From: Lentisphaerae bacterium ADurb.BinA184 | GTDB taxonomy: Bacteria; Verrucomicrobiota; Lentisphaeria; Oligosphaerales; MVZH01 | NCBI GenBank assembly: GCA_002068325.1 | Contig: MVZH01000009.1 | Location: forward strand, 1 to 44,557 | Length of the DNA stretch: 44,557 bases | Direction of reading: 5' to 3' | Part shown: positions 26,109-33,722 of the stretch, one piece after another | Numbering within the stretch: the first letter of the stretch is position 1 | Layout of the letters: every line of letters begins with the position of its first letter | Program-made: the position numbers and the translations under genes | Notes under the pieces: generated by a model | The model's database searches: none | Told to the model about the DNA's origin: nothing | What the model saw: the letters and a program-made list of their open reading frames with translations, nothing else

Positions 26109-27275
26109 ATGCCACAGACGGCAGACTCGCGGATCCGCGAACGCCTCGGCCACGTGCGCGGCCAGGCGGAGAAGCCGACCTTCTGCGTAGTGGGCGCCGG
26201 GCACGGCGGGCTGGCCATGGCCGGGCATCTGGGGGTCATGGGCTTCCCGGTCCGGCTGTACAACCGCACCGACGCCCACCTGCACGCGGTGCGCTGGCAC
26301 GGCGGCGTCCAGCTCGGCGGCGAGGTGGAGGGTTTCGGCCCGGTCGAGGTGGCCACCAGTTCCATGGCCGAGGCGGTGGCCGGGGCCGATGTGGTCATGG
26401 TGGTGGTGCCGGCCACCGCCCACCGTTTCATCGCCGAACAGATGGCCCCCTGCCTGCACGACGGGCAGGTCGTCGTGCTCAATCCCGGCCGCACCGGCGG
26501 GGCGCTGGAGTTCCGGCACGTGCTGCGCGCGCACCGCTGCGAGGCCGCGGCCGTGGTTGGCGAAGCCTCAACCTTCCTCTACGCCTCGCGGGCGCTGTCC
26601 CGCCAGGAGGCCCGCATCCACCGCATCAAGAACACGGTCCGCTACGCCGCGCTGCCCGCCTACTGGATCCCCGACGTCCTCCCCATCCTGACCCGAGCCT
26701 TCCCGCCCTTCTCGGCCGGCGACAACGTCCTCTCCACCGGCATGGAGAACATCGGGGCCATCTTCCACCCCGCCCTGACCCTGATGAACGCCGGCTGGAT
26801 CGAGGCGACACAAGGCGACTTCGACTATTACCTGGACGGCATCACCCCCTCGGTGGCGCGGGTGCTCGAACGCCTCGACGCCGAGCGCGTCGCAGTGGCC
26901 GCCAGCCTCGGTGTGCACGCCATCTCGACACGCGAGTGGCTCTACCTGACTTACGACTCGCCGGGGCGCGACCTCCACGAGGCGATCCAGAACACGGCCA
27001 TCTACCGCGGCATCCGGGCGCCGCAGGGCATCCAGCACCGCTACGTCACGGAGGATGTGCCGATGAGCCTGGTGCCGCTGGCCTCCATCGGCCGCATGCT
27101 CGGCGTCCCCGTGCCCATGATGGAGCTGGCCATCAGCCTGGCCGACGCCATGCACGGCGCCGACTATTGGAAGGAGGGGCGGACGGTGGAGCGCATGGGC
27201 CTGGCGGGGCTGTCGGTGAAGGAGATCCGTCAGGTCGTCGTGGGTGTTGAACGCAACCCTCCGGAGGGCACATGA
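26109..27275 (+). CDS. NAD/NADP octopine/nopaline (opine) dehydrogenase family protein
   Basis: The 388-residue protein has a Rossmann domain starting at FCVVGAGHGGLAMAGHLGVM (GxGHGG, residues 29-34). VVMVVVPATAHRFIAEQMAP and VVVLNPGRTGGALEF are the next strands and loop of the opine dehydrogenase family. A helical C-terminal domain with the family's conserved histidine/aspartate region (NIGAIFHPALTLMNAGWIE) follows. Enzymes of this family reductively couple an amino acid to a keto acid, or run the reverse reaction; the substrate here is unknown. The ATG at 26109 has GGGAGG eight bases before it. It is followed after one base by a small membrane-protein gene, so the two form a coupled pair. 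Confidence 0.85.
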   Translation: MPQTADSRIRERLGHVRGQAEKPTFCVVGAGHGGLAMAGHLGVMGFPVRLYNRTDAHLHAVRWHGGVQLGGEVEGFGPVEVATSSMAEAVAGADVVMVVVPATAHRFIAEQMAPCLHDGQVVVLNPGRTGGALEFRHVLRAHRCEAAAVVGEASTFLYASRALSRQEARIHRIKNTVRYAALPAYWIPDVLPILTRAFPPFSAGDNVLSTGMENIGAIFHPALTLMNAGWIEATQGDFDYYLDGITPSVARVLERLDAERVAVAASLGVHAISTREWLYLTYDSPGRDLHEAIQNTAIYRGIRAPQGIQHRYVTEDVPMSLVPLASIGRMLGVPVPMMELAISLADAMHGADYWKEGRTVERMGLAGLSVKEIRQVVVGVERNPPEGT

Positions 27276-27276
27276 A

Positions 27277-27951
27277 ATGGATACTCTGATGGCCTATGTG
27301 GCCCGCATGCCCGGCTGGCTGGTGGCGGTGATCGTGGTCGTGGCCGGCTGGCTGGCCGCCCTCGTCGCCCGTGTCGTGCTGGCCCGGGTGCTGGCCCTCT
27401 TCCGCTTCAACCGGCTGTGCGGGCGCCTCGGCCTGTGCGATTTCCTGCGCAAGGGTGATGTGACGCTGACGCCGTCCGAAGTCCTGGGCCGCGGCGCGTT
27501 CTGGGTGATCCTGGGCGCGGCGTTGCTGAAGGCGGCGGCGCTCTTGGATGTGGCGGCGGCCGAGACGTTGCGGCAGCGGGCCGTGGCGGCGTTGCCCGCC
27601 TTGGTGAGCGGCGGCCTGGTCTTCGTCGTCGGGCTGCTGCTGGTGGCCTTTGTGGCGGGGTTTGTGCGCACGGTGGCCCGCAACGCCGGCAGCCCGTACG
27701 CGGAGCTGTGGGGGCGGGTCACCCGCTGGGCCGGCGGCATCCTGATGCTGGCGGTCGCCATTGAACAGGCCGAGGTCCGCGGCTCCGTGCTGGCCGGCGT
27801 GCTCTACATCGTCACCGGCGCGGGCGCCCTCGGCCTGGCCCTCGCCTTTGGCCTGGGCTGCAAGGACATGGCCAGGGAGAGCATGAAGAAATGGATGGCC
27901 GAAATGCGCGAACGGCACCGCGACGCCTCACACCCCGACCTCGAAGGTTGA
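27277..27951 (+). CDS. Small inner-membrane protein, MscS-type TM-helix-like
   Basis: The 224-residue protein has about four hydrophobic segments: residues 10-35 (WLVAVIVVVAGWLAALVARV), 70-90, 108-132 and 150-190. The GxLAFGLGCKDMARESMKKW end resembles the gating-helix region of the mechanosensitive channel TM-helix family, where G/A-rich helices precede a cytoplasmic domain. The MscS beta domain itself is absent, so it would be a minimal channel-like protein at best. The ATG lies two bases after the opine-dehydrogenase stop, with GGAGG nine or so bases upstream, so translational coupling is likely. A membrane partner or exporter for the dehydrogenase product is possible but is inference only. 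Confidence 0.75.
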   Translation: MDTLMAYVARMPGWLVAVIVVVAGWLAALVARVVLARVLALFRFNRLCGRLGLCDFLRKGDVTLTPSEVLGRGAFWVILGAALLKAAALLDVAAAETLRQRAVAALPALVSGGLVFVVGLLLVAFVAGFVRTVARNAGSPYAELWGRVTRWAGGILMLAVAIEQAEVRGSVLAGVLYIVTGAGALGLALAFGLGCKDMARESMKKWMAEMRERHRDASHPDLEG

Positions 27952-28013
27952 GCGCCGCGAGATCCCCGTGGGCGGCCACGTCTGGCCCGCGACGGGCACC
28001 GCGTCAGGCAGTG

Positions 28014-28231
28014 GAGGCGCTTGCGGAACTCCAGCGGACGACAACTGCCTCGTGCGATCGAGGGCGGACCTCCGTGTCCGCCAGGTCATACCCAAAGACC
28101 CGGTCTGCCGTAACGGAACCCGGACGACACGGAGGTCGTCCCTCCAGCCCGACACACAGCAGTCCTTGTCGAGGCCGGTGGAGGCCCGGACTCCGTCCCG
28201 CCCGCTTATGCCAGGGTTCTGCAAGCGCCTC
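28014..28231. mobile_element. MITE-like element with 18-bp terminal inverted repeats, copy C
   Basis: The left end GAGGCGCTTGCGGAACTC and right end GGGTTCTGCAAGCGCCTC match in inverted orientation at 16 of 18 positions. Both internal hairpins are intact: GGCGGAC-CTCCGT-GTCCGCC at 28063-28082 and GGACGAC-ACGGAG-GTCGTCC at 28122-28141. It lies between two genes on the plus strand and encodes nothing. The remaining 28232-28423 is the leader of the next gene. Confidence 0.75.
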
Positions 28232-28423
28232 AGTGGCGAACCGCGATCGCACGGACGGCCACGCGGTTCGAGAGCGGACCGGAGGCCGCCCCTCGTGTCG
28301 CTCCGTGCCCTTCGTGGTGGAACGCGTCCCGCGTCTCCCGGCGCGAACGCCCTCCCGGCCTCCCGGCCTTTCAACTCTTGCCCTTCCATCCAGCGGGACC
28401 ACGGTGCGGAGGCAGGTTGCGTC

Positions 28424-30298
28424 ATGACCGAACGGTTGACCCGCACGGACATCATCGGGCTGGCGCGGCCGGCCCTTGACGCGCACACCCTCGGCCTGAC
28501 CTCGCTGGCCAACCTGCTGGCCGACTGCGGGCTGCGCTGTGTGCTGGCCGACGTGCGGGTCTGCGCCGCCCTCGACACGCCGGGCGAGCCGGCGAGCATG
28601 GAGCGGATCGGCGGCTGGATCCGCGAGCATGGCATCACGGCTCTCGGCTTCAGCTACCGGCTCGATCCCGAGGACGGCCTGCGCCTGGCCACGCTCCTCG
28701 TGGCCGGGCTGCGGGCATCGCGCCTCCTGGCCGGGCAGGGCGGGCCGGTGCGGCGGCTCTACGTCGCGGGCCTGCCGCGCACCTGCGCCCGGATCCGCGA
28801 ACGCCTCCCCGAGGTCGCCGCCACCTTCGAGGGCGACGAGACGCCGGCGGAGACCCTCGAACGCCTCGGCGTCGAGACCGCCGCCATCCCGCGCGACTTG
28901 GCGGCCGGCGCCCGCTACGACGAAGACCGCCTGGCCTTCGGACAGGCTTTGATCCGCCGCGGCGGACACCTGGCGGTCGCCCCCCCCGAACGGCCCCCGT
29001 ACCCCGAGTACGGCACCCGCCGCGACACCCTCCTGGCCCGACTGGCCAGCGCACAACGCCATGACCTTCCGCCCCTGATGCGCGCCCACGCCGGGCCCTT
29101 CCTGCCCGACCGTCGCGAGGCCGTCGCGCTCTTCCTCGAGTGGGCGCGGGACCTGGCGCGCAGCGGACACCTCGACGTGCTGTCCATCGGCACCTCCCAG
29201 CTCTCGCAGTCCGACTTCGGCAGCGACTGGGGCGACCGCCCCAACGGCGGCGGCGTGCCGCTCAACACCCCCGAGGAGTACGCCGCGGTGTGGGCCGCGG
29301 CCCGGCCGATGCTGGTGCGCACCTACGCCGGCACCCGCGACCTCGTCGCCCTGGCCCGCCTCTACGAAGAGCGCCTCAACATGGCGTGGCACGCCCTCTC
29401 GCTGTGGTGGTTCTGCCAGCTCGACGGACGCGGGCCCTACACCGTGCGCGAGAACCTCGGCCAGCAGGTTGAAACCCTCCGCCTCATCGCCGCCGCCGGC
29501 AAACCCTACGAGCCGAACGTCGCCCACCATTTCGCCTTCCGCGGCGCCGACGATGTGACCGCCCTGGTCGCCGCCGTCCTCGCCGCCCGCACTGCCCGCG
29601 CCTGCGGAATCCGCACCCTGATCCTCCAGGTTATGCTCAATACGCCGCGCGCCACCTGGGGGGTGCAGGACCTGGCCAAGGCCCGCGCCTGCCTGGCGCT
29701 CGTGCGCGAACTCGAAGGCCCCGGCTTCCGCGCCATCCTGCAGCCGCGCGGGGGGCTGGACTTCTTCTCGCCGGCCCCCGACAAGGCCAAGGCCCAGCTG
29801 GCCGCCGTCACCGCCCTCATGGATGACATCGAGCCGCGCGACCCCCGCAGCCCGCCGCTCATCCATGTGGTCAGCTACTCCGAGGGCTACCAGCTGGCCG
29901 ACCCCCCGGTCATCAACGAGAGCATCCAGATCACCCGGCACGCCCTCGCCGAGTACCGCCGGCTGCGGCGCAAGGGCGACATTGACGACATGGCCGGACA
30001 CCCCGACGTCACACTGCGGACCGCCACCCTGGTGGCCGAGGCCCGCACCGTCCTCCAGGCCATTGACGCCGCCATCCCCGGTGTCACCTCGCCGTACGGC
30101 CTCTACCAGGCGCTGGCCATGGGCTTCCTCCCGGTGCCGTACCTGTGGCAGTGCCGCGAGGAGTTCGCCGAGGCGGTGCGCTGGCAGACCCGGCTGCACC
30201 GCGGCGGCGTCGAACTCGTGGACGAGCGCGGCGCGCCCGTCCCCGCCGCCCAACGCGGGCTCCGCGTCCAGATGCGCCGACAAGGAAAGGACGGCTGA
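28424..30298 (+). CDS. Cobalamin-dependent mutase-like fusion (glutamate mutase S/E-like)
   Basis: The 624-residue protein has an N-terminal B12-binding Rossmann domain. DAHTLG (D19, H21, G24) is the DxHxxG motif that supplies the lower cobalt ligand; GFSYRL near residue 77 and LYVAGLP near 113 occupy the positions of the SxL and GG motifs. From about residue 160 the sequence fits a TIM-barrel mutase of the glutamate mutase E type (HHFAFRGADDVTALVAAVLA and HVVSYSEGYQLADPPVINES blocks). Glutamate mutase normally has separate S (about 137) and E (about 483) subunits; a fused form would be about this length. It would rearrange a carbon skeleton, substrate unknown. The next gene starts two bases after its stop. 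The B12 domain is a firm call; the barrel identity is moderate. Confidence 0.65.
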   Translation: MTERLTRTDIIGLARPALDAHTLGLTSLANLLADCGLRCVLADVRVCAALDTPGEPASMERIGGWIREHGITALGFSYRLDPEDGLRLATLLVAGLRASRLLAGQGGPVRRLYVAGLPRTCARIRERLPEVAATFEGDETPAETLERLGVETAAIPRDLAAGARYDEDRLAFGQALIRRGGHLAVAPPERPPYPEYGTRRDTLLARLASAQRHDLPPLMRAHAGPFLPDRREAVALFLEWARDLARSGHLDVLSIGTSQLSQSDFGSDWGDRPNGGGVPLNTPEEYAAVWAAARPMLVRTYAGTRDLVALARLYEERLNMAWHALSLWWFCQLDGRGPYTVRENLGQQVETLRLIAAAGKPYEPNVAHHFAFRGADDVTALVAAVLAARTARACGIRTLILQVMLNTPRATWGVQDLAKARACLALVRELEGPGFRAILQPRGGLDFFSPAPDKAKAQLAAVTALMDDIEPRDPRSPPLIHVVSYSEGYQLADPPVINESIQITRHALAEYRRLRRKGDIDDMAGHPDVTLRTATLVAEARTVLQAIDAAIPGVTSPYGLYQALAMGFLPVPYLWQCREEFAEAVRWQTRLHRGGVELVDERGAPVPAAQRGLRVQMRRQGKDG

Positions 30299-30299
30299 C

Positions 30300-31637
30300 A
30301 TGGCAGGCATCGCCGGCATCGCACAACTCAACCGCACGACCGAAGTCAACCGCATGCTCGACCGGATGGCGCACCGCGGACGCCGCCACCGCGAGGTCTT
30401 CCAGACCGACGGCGTCACGCTCGGCGCCCTCTCCTCTGAGCTGCGGCGGCCCTCGCCCCCCGGCGTCGGCCGGCTGGTGCGCGACTACGCCGGCTACGGA
30501 CACTACGCCCAGGCCCAGATCATCCAGGATCGCCTCGTGCTTCTGCGCGACCCCCTCGGGGCCGCCCCGCTGTACTATGGGAAGACCGCCGACGGCGCGC
30601 TGTGCTTCGCCTCGGAGGTCAAGGCCCTGGCCGAGGTGACGCCGCGTGTCATCGAGCTGCCGCCGGGCTCGGTCTATGACGGCCGCCGCGTGGTCCCGCA
30701 CTTCCGGCTCGTGGCGGGCCCGGCCCTCAAGGAGCCGCCCGAGCGCATCGCCATCGAACTGCACGGACGTCTGAGCGACGCCGTGCAGAAGGTGATCCAG
30801 CCGGCCGGCTTCGGCTCCTGGCTGTCCGGCGGGCTGGACTCCAGCGCCCTGGTTGCCCTGGCCCGGCCGCGTACCCGCACCCTCCATACCTTCGCCGGCG
30901 GACTCGCCGGGGCGGCGGACCTGAAGTTCGCGCGCGCGGTCGCCGATTTCGTCGGCACCCGTCATCACGAGACCGTGCTGTCGCCGCGCGACCTGCCGAG
31001 ACTCCTGCCGCAGGTGATCTACCACCTCGAGTCCTTCGACGCCCTGCTGGTGCGTTCGAGCGTCGTCAACTTCGCCGTCGCCAAACAGGCCGCGGAGTAC
31101 GTGCCGGCCGTGCTCTCGGGCGAAGGCGGTGACGAGCTGTTCGCCGGGTACGAGTACCTCAAACGCCTCCCGGCGTCACGGCTGGCCGGGGAGCTGCTTG
31201 ACATCACCGGCCGCCTCCACAACACCGCGCTCCAGCGCGTGGACCGCTGTGCCGCCGCGCACGGGCTGGTCGCGCACACCTGCTTCCTCGACCCCCCGGT
31301 CGTCGAGCTGGCCCTGCGCATCCCCGTCGAGTACAAACTGCACGGCACCGTCGAGAAGTGGATCCTGCGGCAGGCGCTCAAGGGCCTGTTGCCGGACGCC
31401 GTGCTCGAACGCACCAAGTCCAAGTTCTGGCAGGGCGCCGGGGTCGGCGACCTGCTGGCCCGGCACGCCGAGAAGCACGTCTCCAACCGCGACTTCCGCC
31501 GCGAACGGCGCCTGCCCAACGGCTGGACGCTGGCCTCCAAGGAGGAACTGCTGTACTACCGCCTCTTCCACGAACACTTCGGGAACCTCGACAACTTGGA
31601 GTGGATGGGGCGAAGCAAGACCGCGACGCCCGCCTGA
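30300..31637 (+). CDS. Asparagine-synthetase-like protein lacking the amidotransferase cysteine
   Basis: The 445-residue protein has the two domains of glutamine-dependent asparagine synthetase (AsnB). The N-terminal class II amidotransferase domain begins MAGIAG, where active enzymes have MCGIAG; the nucleophile Cys2 is alanine and the domain is short (about 135 residues). The synthetase domain is intact: the ATP-pyrophosphatase motif SGGLDSS (176-182), VLSGEGGDELFAGYEY, and KWILRQAL...LPDAVLERTKSKFWQG. It should adenylate a carboxylate and use free ammonia or another nucleophile. It is translationally coupled to the B12 mutase-like gene, so the two probably act on one pathway, perhaps amidating the mutase product. 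That is inference. It could also be a beta-lactam-synthetase-like cyclase. Confidence 0.8.
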   Translation: MAGIAGIAQLNRTTEVNRMLDRMAHRGRRHREVFQTDGVTLGALSSELRRPSPPGVGRLVRDYAGYGHYAQAQIIQDRLVLLRDPLGAAPLYYGKTADGALCFASEVKALAEVTPRVIELPPGSVYDGRRVVPHFRLVAGPALKEPPERIAIELHGRLSDAVQKVIQPAGFGSWLSGGLDSSALVALARPRTRTLHTFAGGLAGAADLKFARAVADFVGTRHHETVLSPRDLPRLLPQVIYHLESFDALLVRSSVVNFAVAKQAAEYVPAVLSGEGGDELFAGYEYLKRLPASRLAGELLDITGRLHNTALQRVDRCAAAHGLVAHTCFLDPPVVELALRIPVEYKLHGTVEKWILRQALKGLLPDAVLERTKSKFWQGAGVGDLLARHAEKHVSNRDFRRERRLPNGWTLASKEELLYYRLFHEHFGNLDNLEWMGRSKTATPA

Positions 31638-31688
31638 GAACGCGGGGCCGATGGCGCGCGGCACGTTCGGGGAACCAGCGGGGGGCGC

Positions 31689-31787
31689 GGTGGAGGGACG
31701 GCCTCCGTGCCATCCGGGTCAGGTGGAGGGACGGCCTCCGTGCCGTCCGGGTCAGGTGGAGGGACGGCCTCCGTGCCGTCCGGGTCA
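31689..31787. repeat. Three tandem 33-bp copies of the CTCCGT-loop hairpin
   Basis: Three head-to-tail 33-base units (31689, 31722, 31755) each hold GGACGGC-CTCCGT-GCCGTCC; the first has one stem mismatch (GCCATCC). A degenerate opposite arm, GGCGGACACGCCGGCCCGCC, lies at about 31820. This shows local amplification of one half of the inverted pair. The rest of the 31638-31989 gap shows nothing else firm. Confidence 0.8.
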
Positions 31788-31989
31788 GGCCCAACCAGCC
31801 TAATCCTCGCCTGCGACCCGGCGGACACGCCGGCCCGCCCGCCGCATGGGGCCCCTCGGGCCGCCGTGAACAACGCCAGGCCGCCGCCGGGTCGCGGGCG
31901 CCTGCCGGAACGGTATATTGACCGGTCTGGTGTCGGACAGCCGTTGGGCCGACGCCACGGCGTACGAACGGCAAACGCGCGGAGTCCCC

Positions 31990-33105
31990 ATGAATGTTCC
32001 CCTGCTGGACCTGAAGGCGCAGTACGCGACCATCAAAGACGAGATTGATGCCGCGGTGGCCGAGGTCTTCGCCACGCAGCATTTCATCGGCGGCCCTCAG
32101 GTCGCCGGGCTCGAAGCCGAGGCGGCGGCCTACTGCGGCTGCCCGGCCGCCGTCGGGGTCAGCTCCGGCACCGACGCCCTGTTGGTCTCACTCATGGACG
32201 CCGGCATCGGGCGCGGGGACGAGGTCATCACCTCGCCGTACACCTTTTTCGCGACCGCCGGAAGCATCTGGCGCGCCGGCGCGCGGCCTGTCTTCGCGGA
32301 CATTGACCCGGCGACCTTCAACCTCGACCCGGCCGCCGTCGCCGCCGCCGTGACCCCGCTTACCCGCGCCATCATGCCGGTCCATCTGTACGGGCAGATG
32401 GCCGACATGGAGCCGCTCCAGGCCATCGCCGCACAGCACGGGCTGCTGGTCATCGAGGACGCCTGCCAGGCCATCGGCGCCGAGTACAAAGGCCGGCGCG
32501 CCGGCTCGATCGGCGACTACGGCTGCTTCTCGTTCTTCCCGAGCAAGAACCTCGGCGGCGCCGGTGACGGCGGGCTGGTCAGCTGCCGCGACGCGGCGCG
32601 CGCCAAGCGCGTGAGCCTGCTCCGCAACCACGGCGCCGAACCCAAGTACTACCATTCCGTCATCGGCGGCAACTTCCGCCTCGACGCCCTGCAGGCGGCC
32701 GTGGTCTCGGTCAAACTGCCCCATTTGGACGACTGGTCCGAGGCCCGCGCGCGCAATGCCGCCCGCTACGACCGCCTGCTGACCGAGTCCGGAGTGGTGG
32801 CCAAGGGCGCGGTCGCAGTGCCTCGGGTCGTGCAGTCGCGGCACATCTTCAACCAGTACGTCATCCGTGTGCCCCGGCGCGATGAGCTGCGGGCGTTCCT
32901 TGGCGCGCAAGGGGTGGCCAGCGAAATCTACTACCCCGTGCCGCTGCACCTGCAGGCGTGCTTTGCCGACCTCGGTTACCACCCGGGCGACTTCCCCGAG
33001 AGCGAACGGGCGGCCCGCGAAACCCTCGCCCTGCCCATCTACCCCGAGCTGTCCGATGCCCAGGCCGAGTACGTCGTCGCCCGCATCGCCGCGTTCGGCC
33101 GGTGA
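31990..33105 (+). CDS. DegT/DnrJ/EryC1/StrS family PLP aminotransferase
   Basis: The 371-residue protein belongs to the sugar aminotransferase family that adds amino groups to nucleotide keto-sugars for surface polysaccharides, antibiotics or glycoconjugates. The start MNVPLLDLKAQYATIKDEID, GVSSGTDALLVSL, VIEDACQAIGAEYKG and the PLP-lysine block FSFFPSKNLGG (K186) are all standard. GGNFRLDALQAAVVSVKL and the C-terminal EIYYPVPLHLQACF also match. Length and motifs are complete. GGAG five bases before the ATG fixes the start. It is alone between two repeat regions. Given the flippase and glycosyltransferase 5 kb away, a role in making an amino sugar for surface glycan is reasonable. Confidence 0.93.
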   Translation: MNVPLLDLKAQYATIKDEIDAAVAEVFATQHFIGGPQVAGLEAEAAAYCGCPAAVGVSSGTDALLVSLMDAGIGRGDEVITSPYTFFATAGSIWRAGARPVFADIDPATFNLDPAAVAAAVTPLTRAIMPVHLYGQMADMEPLQAIAAQHGLLVIEDACQAIGAEYKGRRAGSIGDYGCFSFFPSKNLGGAGDGGLVSCRDAARAKRVSLLRNHGAEPKYYHSVIGGNFRLDALQAAVVSVKLPHLDDWSEARARNAARYDRLLTESGVVAKGAVAVPRVVQSRHIFNQYVIRVPRRDELRAFLGAQGVASEIYYPVPLHLQACFADLGYHPGDFPESERAARETLALPIYPELSDAQAEYVVARIAAFGR

Positions 33106-33259
33106 CCCCCTCCAGCCGCCGTGGAACGTGACCCCGCGCGCCACCGTGCGAAGCCCCGGCTGACGGATCCGCGGGCCGCGGCCGCCTCCGTGTGTTCTCA
33201 AGCCGGAGAGCCATCCCGCCACCCCCTTCCGCCCCCCTGCCGGCCAACCAACCCAGTTC

Positions 33260-33610
33260 GTGAAAACAGCCCCTTCCAGTTCGTGAAAACAAGGCCGTTT
33301 TCACGCACTCGCGGCGTTGCGGCGGGACGGCGGCGGAATCAGGTGTGCATCCGTCGGGAACGCTGCCCATCCCTGGCCGACGCCCTGTCGTCTCCGTGGG
33401 GCCAGTGCGTGAAAACAGCCCCTCCCAGTTCGTGAAAACACGGCCGTTTTCACGCACTCACGGCGTTGCGGCGGGACGGCGGCAGAGTCGGGAGTGCATC
33501 CGCCGGGAACGGTGTTCATCCCTGACTGAAGCCCCGTCGTCTCCGTGGGGCCAGTGCGTGAAAACAGGCCCCCGCCAGTTCGTGAAAACACGGCCGTTTT
33601 CACGCACTCG
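33260..33610. repeat. 149-bp tandem repeat with GTGAAAAC/GTTTTCAC hairpins
   Basis: Repeat units start at 33260, 33409 and 33558 (the third is partial). Each carries GTGAAAAC twice and one inverted copy, so that GTGAAAAC-ACGGCC-GTTTTCAC forms an eight-base-pair hairpin, followed by CGGCGTTGCGGCGGGACGGC. It lies between convergent genes (DegT and the 1416-residue protein). It is not a CRISPR array, as there are no variable spacers. The flanks 33106-33259 and 33611-33722 show nothing recognisable. Confidence 0.8.
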
Positions 33611-33722
33611 GGTGATGCAGGAAGAGACAATGCGCGGGCGGGCGCGGCTGCGCGCGGGAGGGCGCCCGTGCGTTCAGAGGCGTGTGCGCGAGGTGCAGCG
33701 GCGCGTCAGCACCGGCCACGGT

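Noticed and set aside
27968-28423. In-frame extension of the B12 mutase-like protein through the repeat at 28014
   Set aside because: The extension is translated repeat DNA (Arg/Ser-rich); the ATG at 28424 has GGAGG upstream and begins the B12 domain.
31914-31919. TATATT as a -10 box for the DegT gene
   Set aside because: The position is plausible, but no -35 box is found at 16-18 bases upstream.
33260-33610. CRISPR or iteron-type origin
   Set aside because: Only two and a third units with conserved interiors and no replication gene nearby; kept as a repeat of unknown role.
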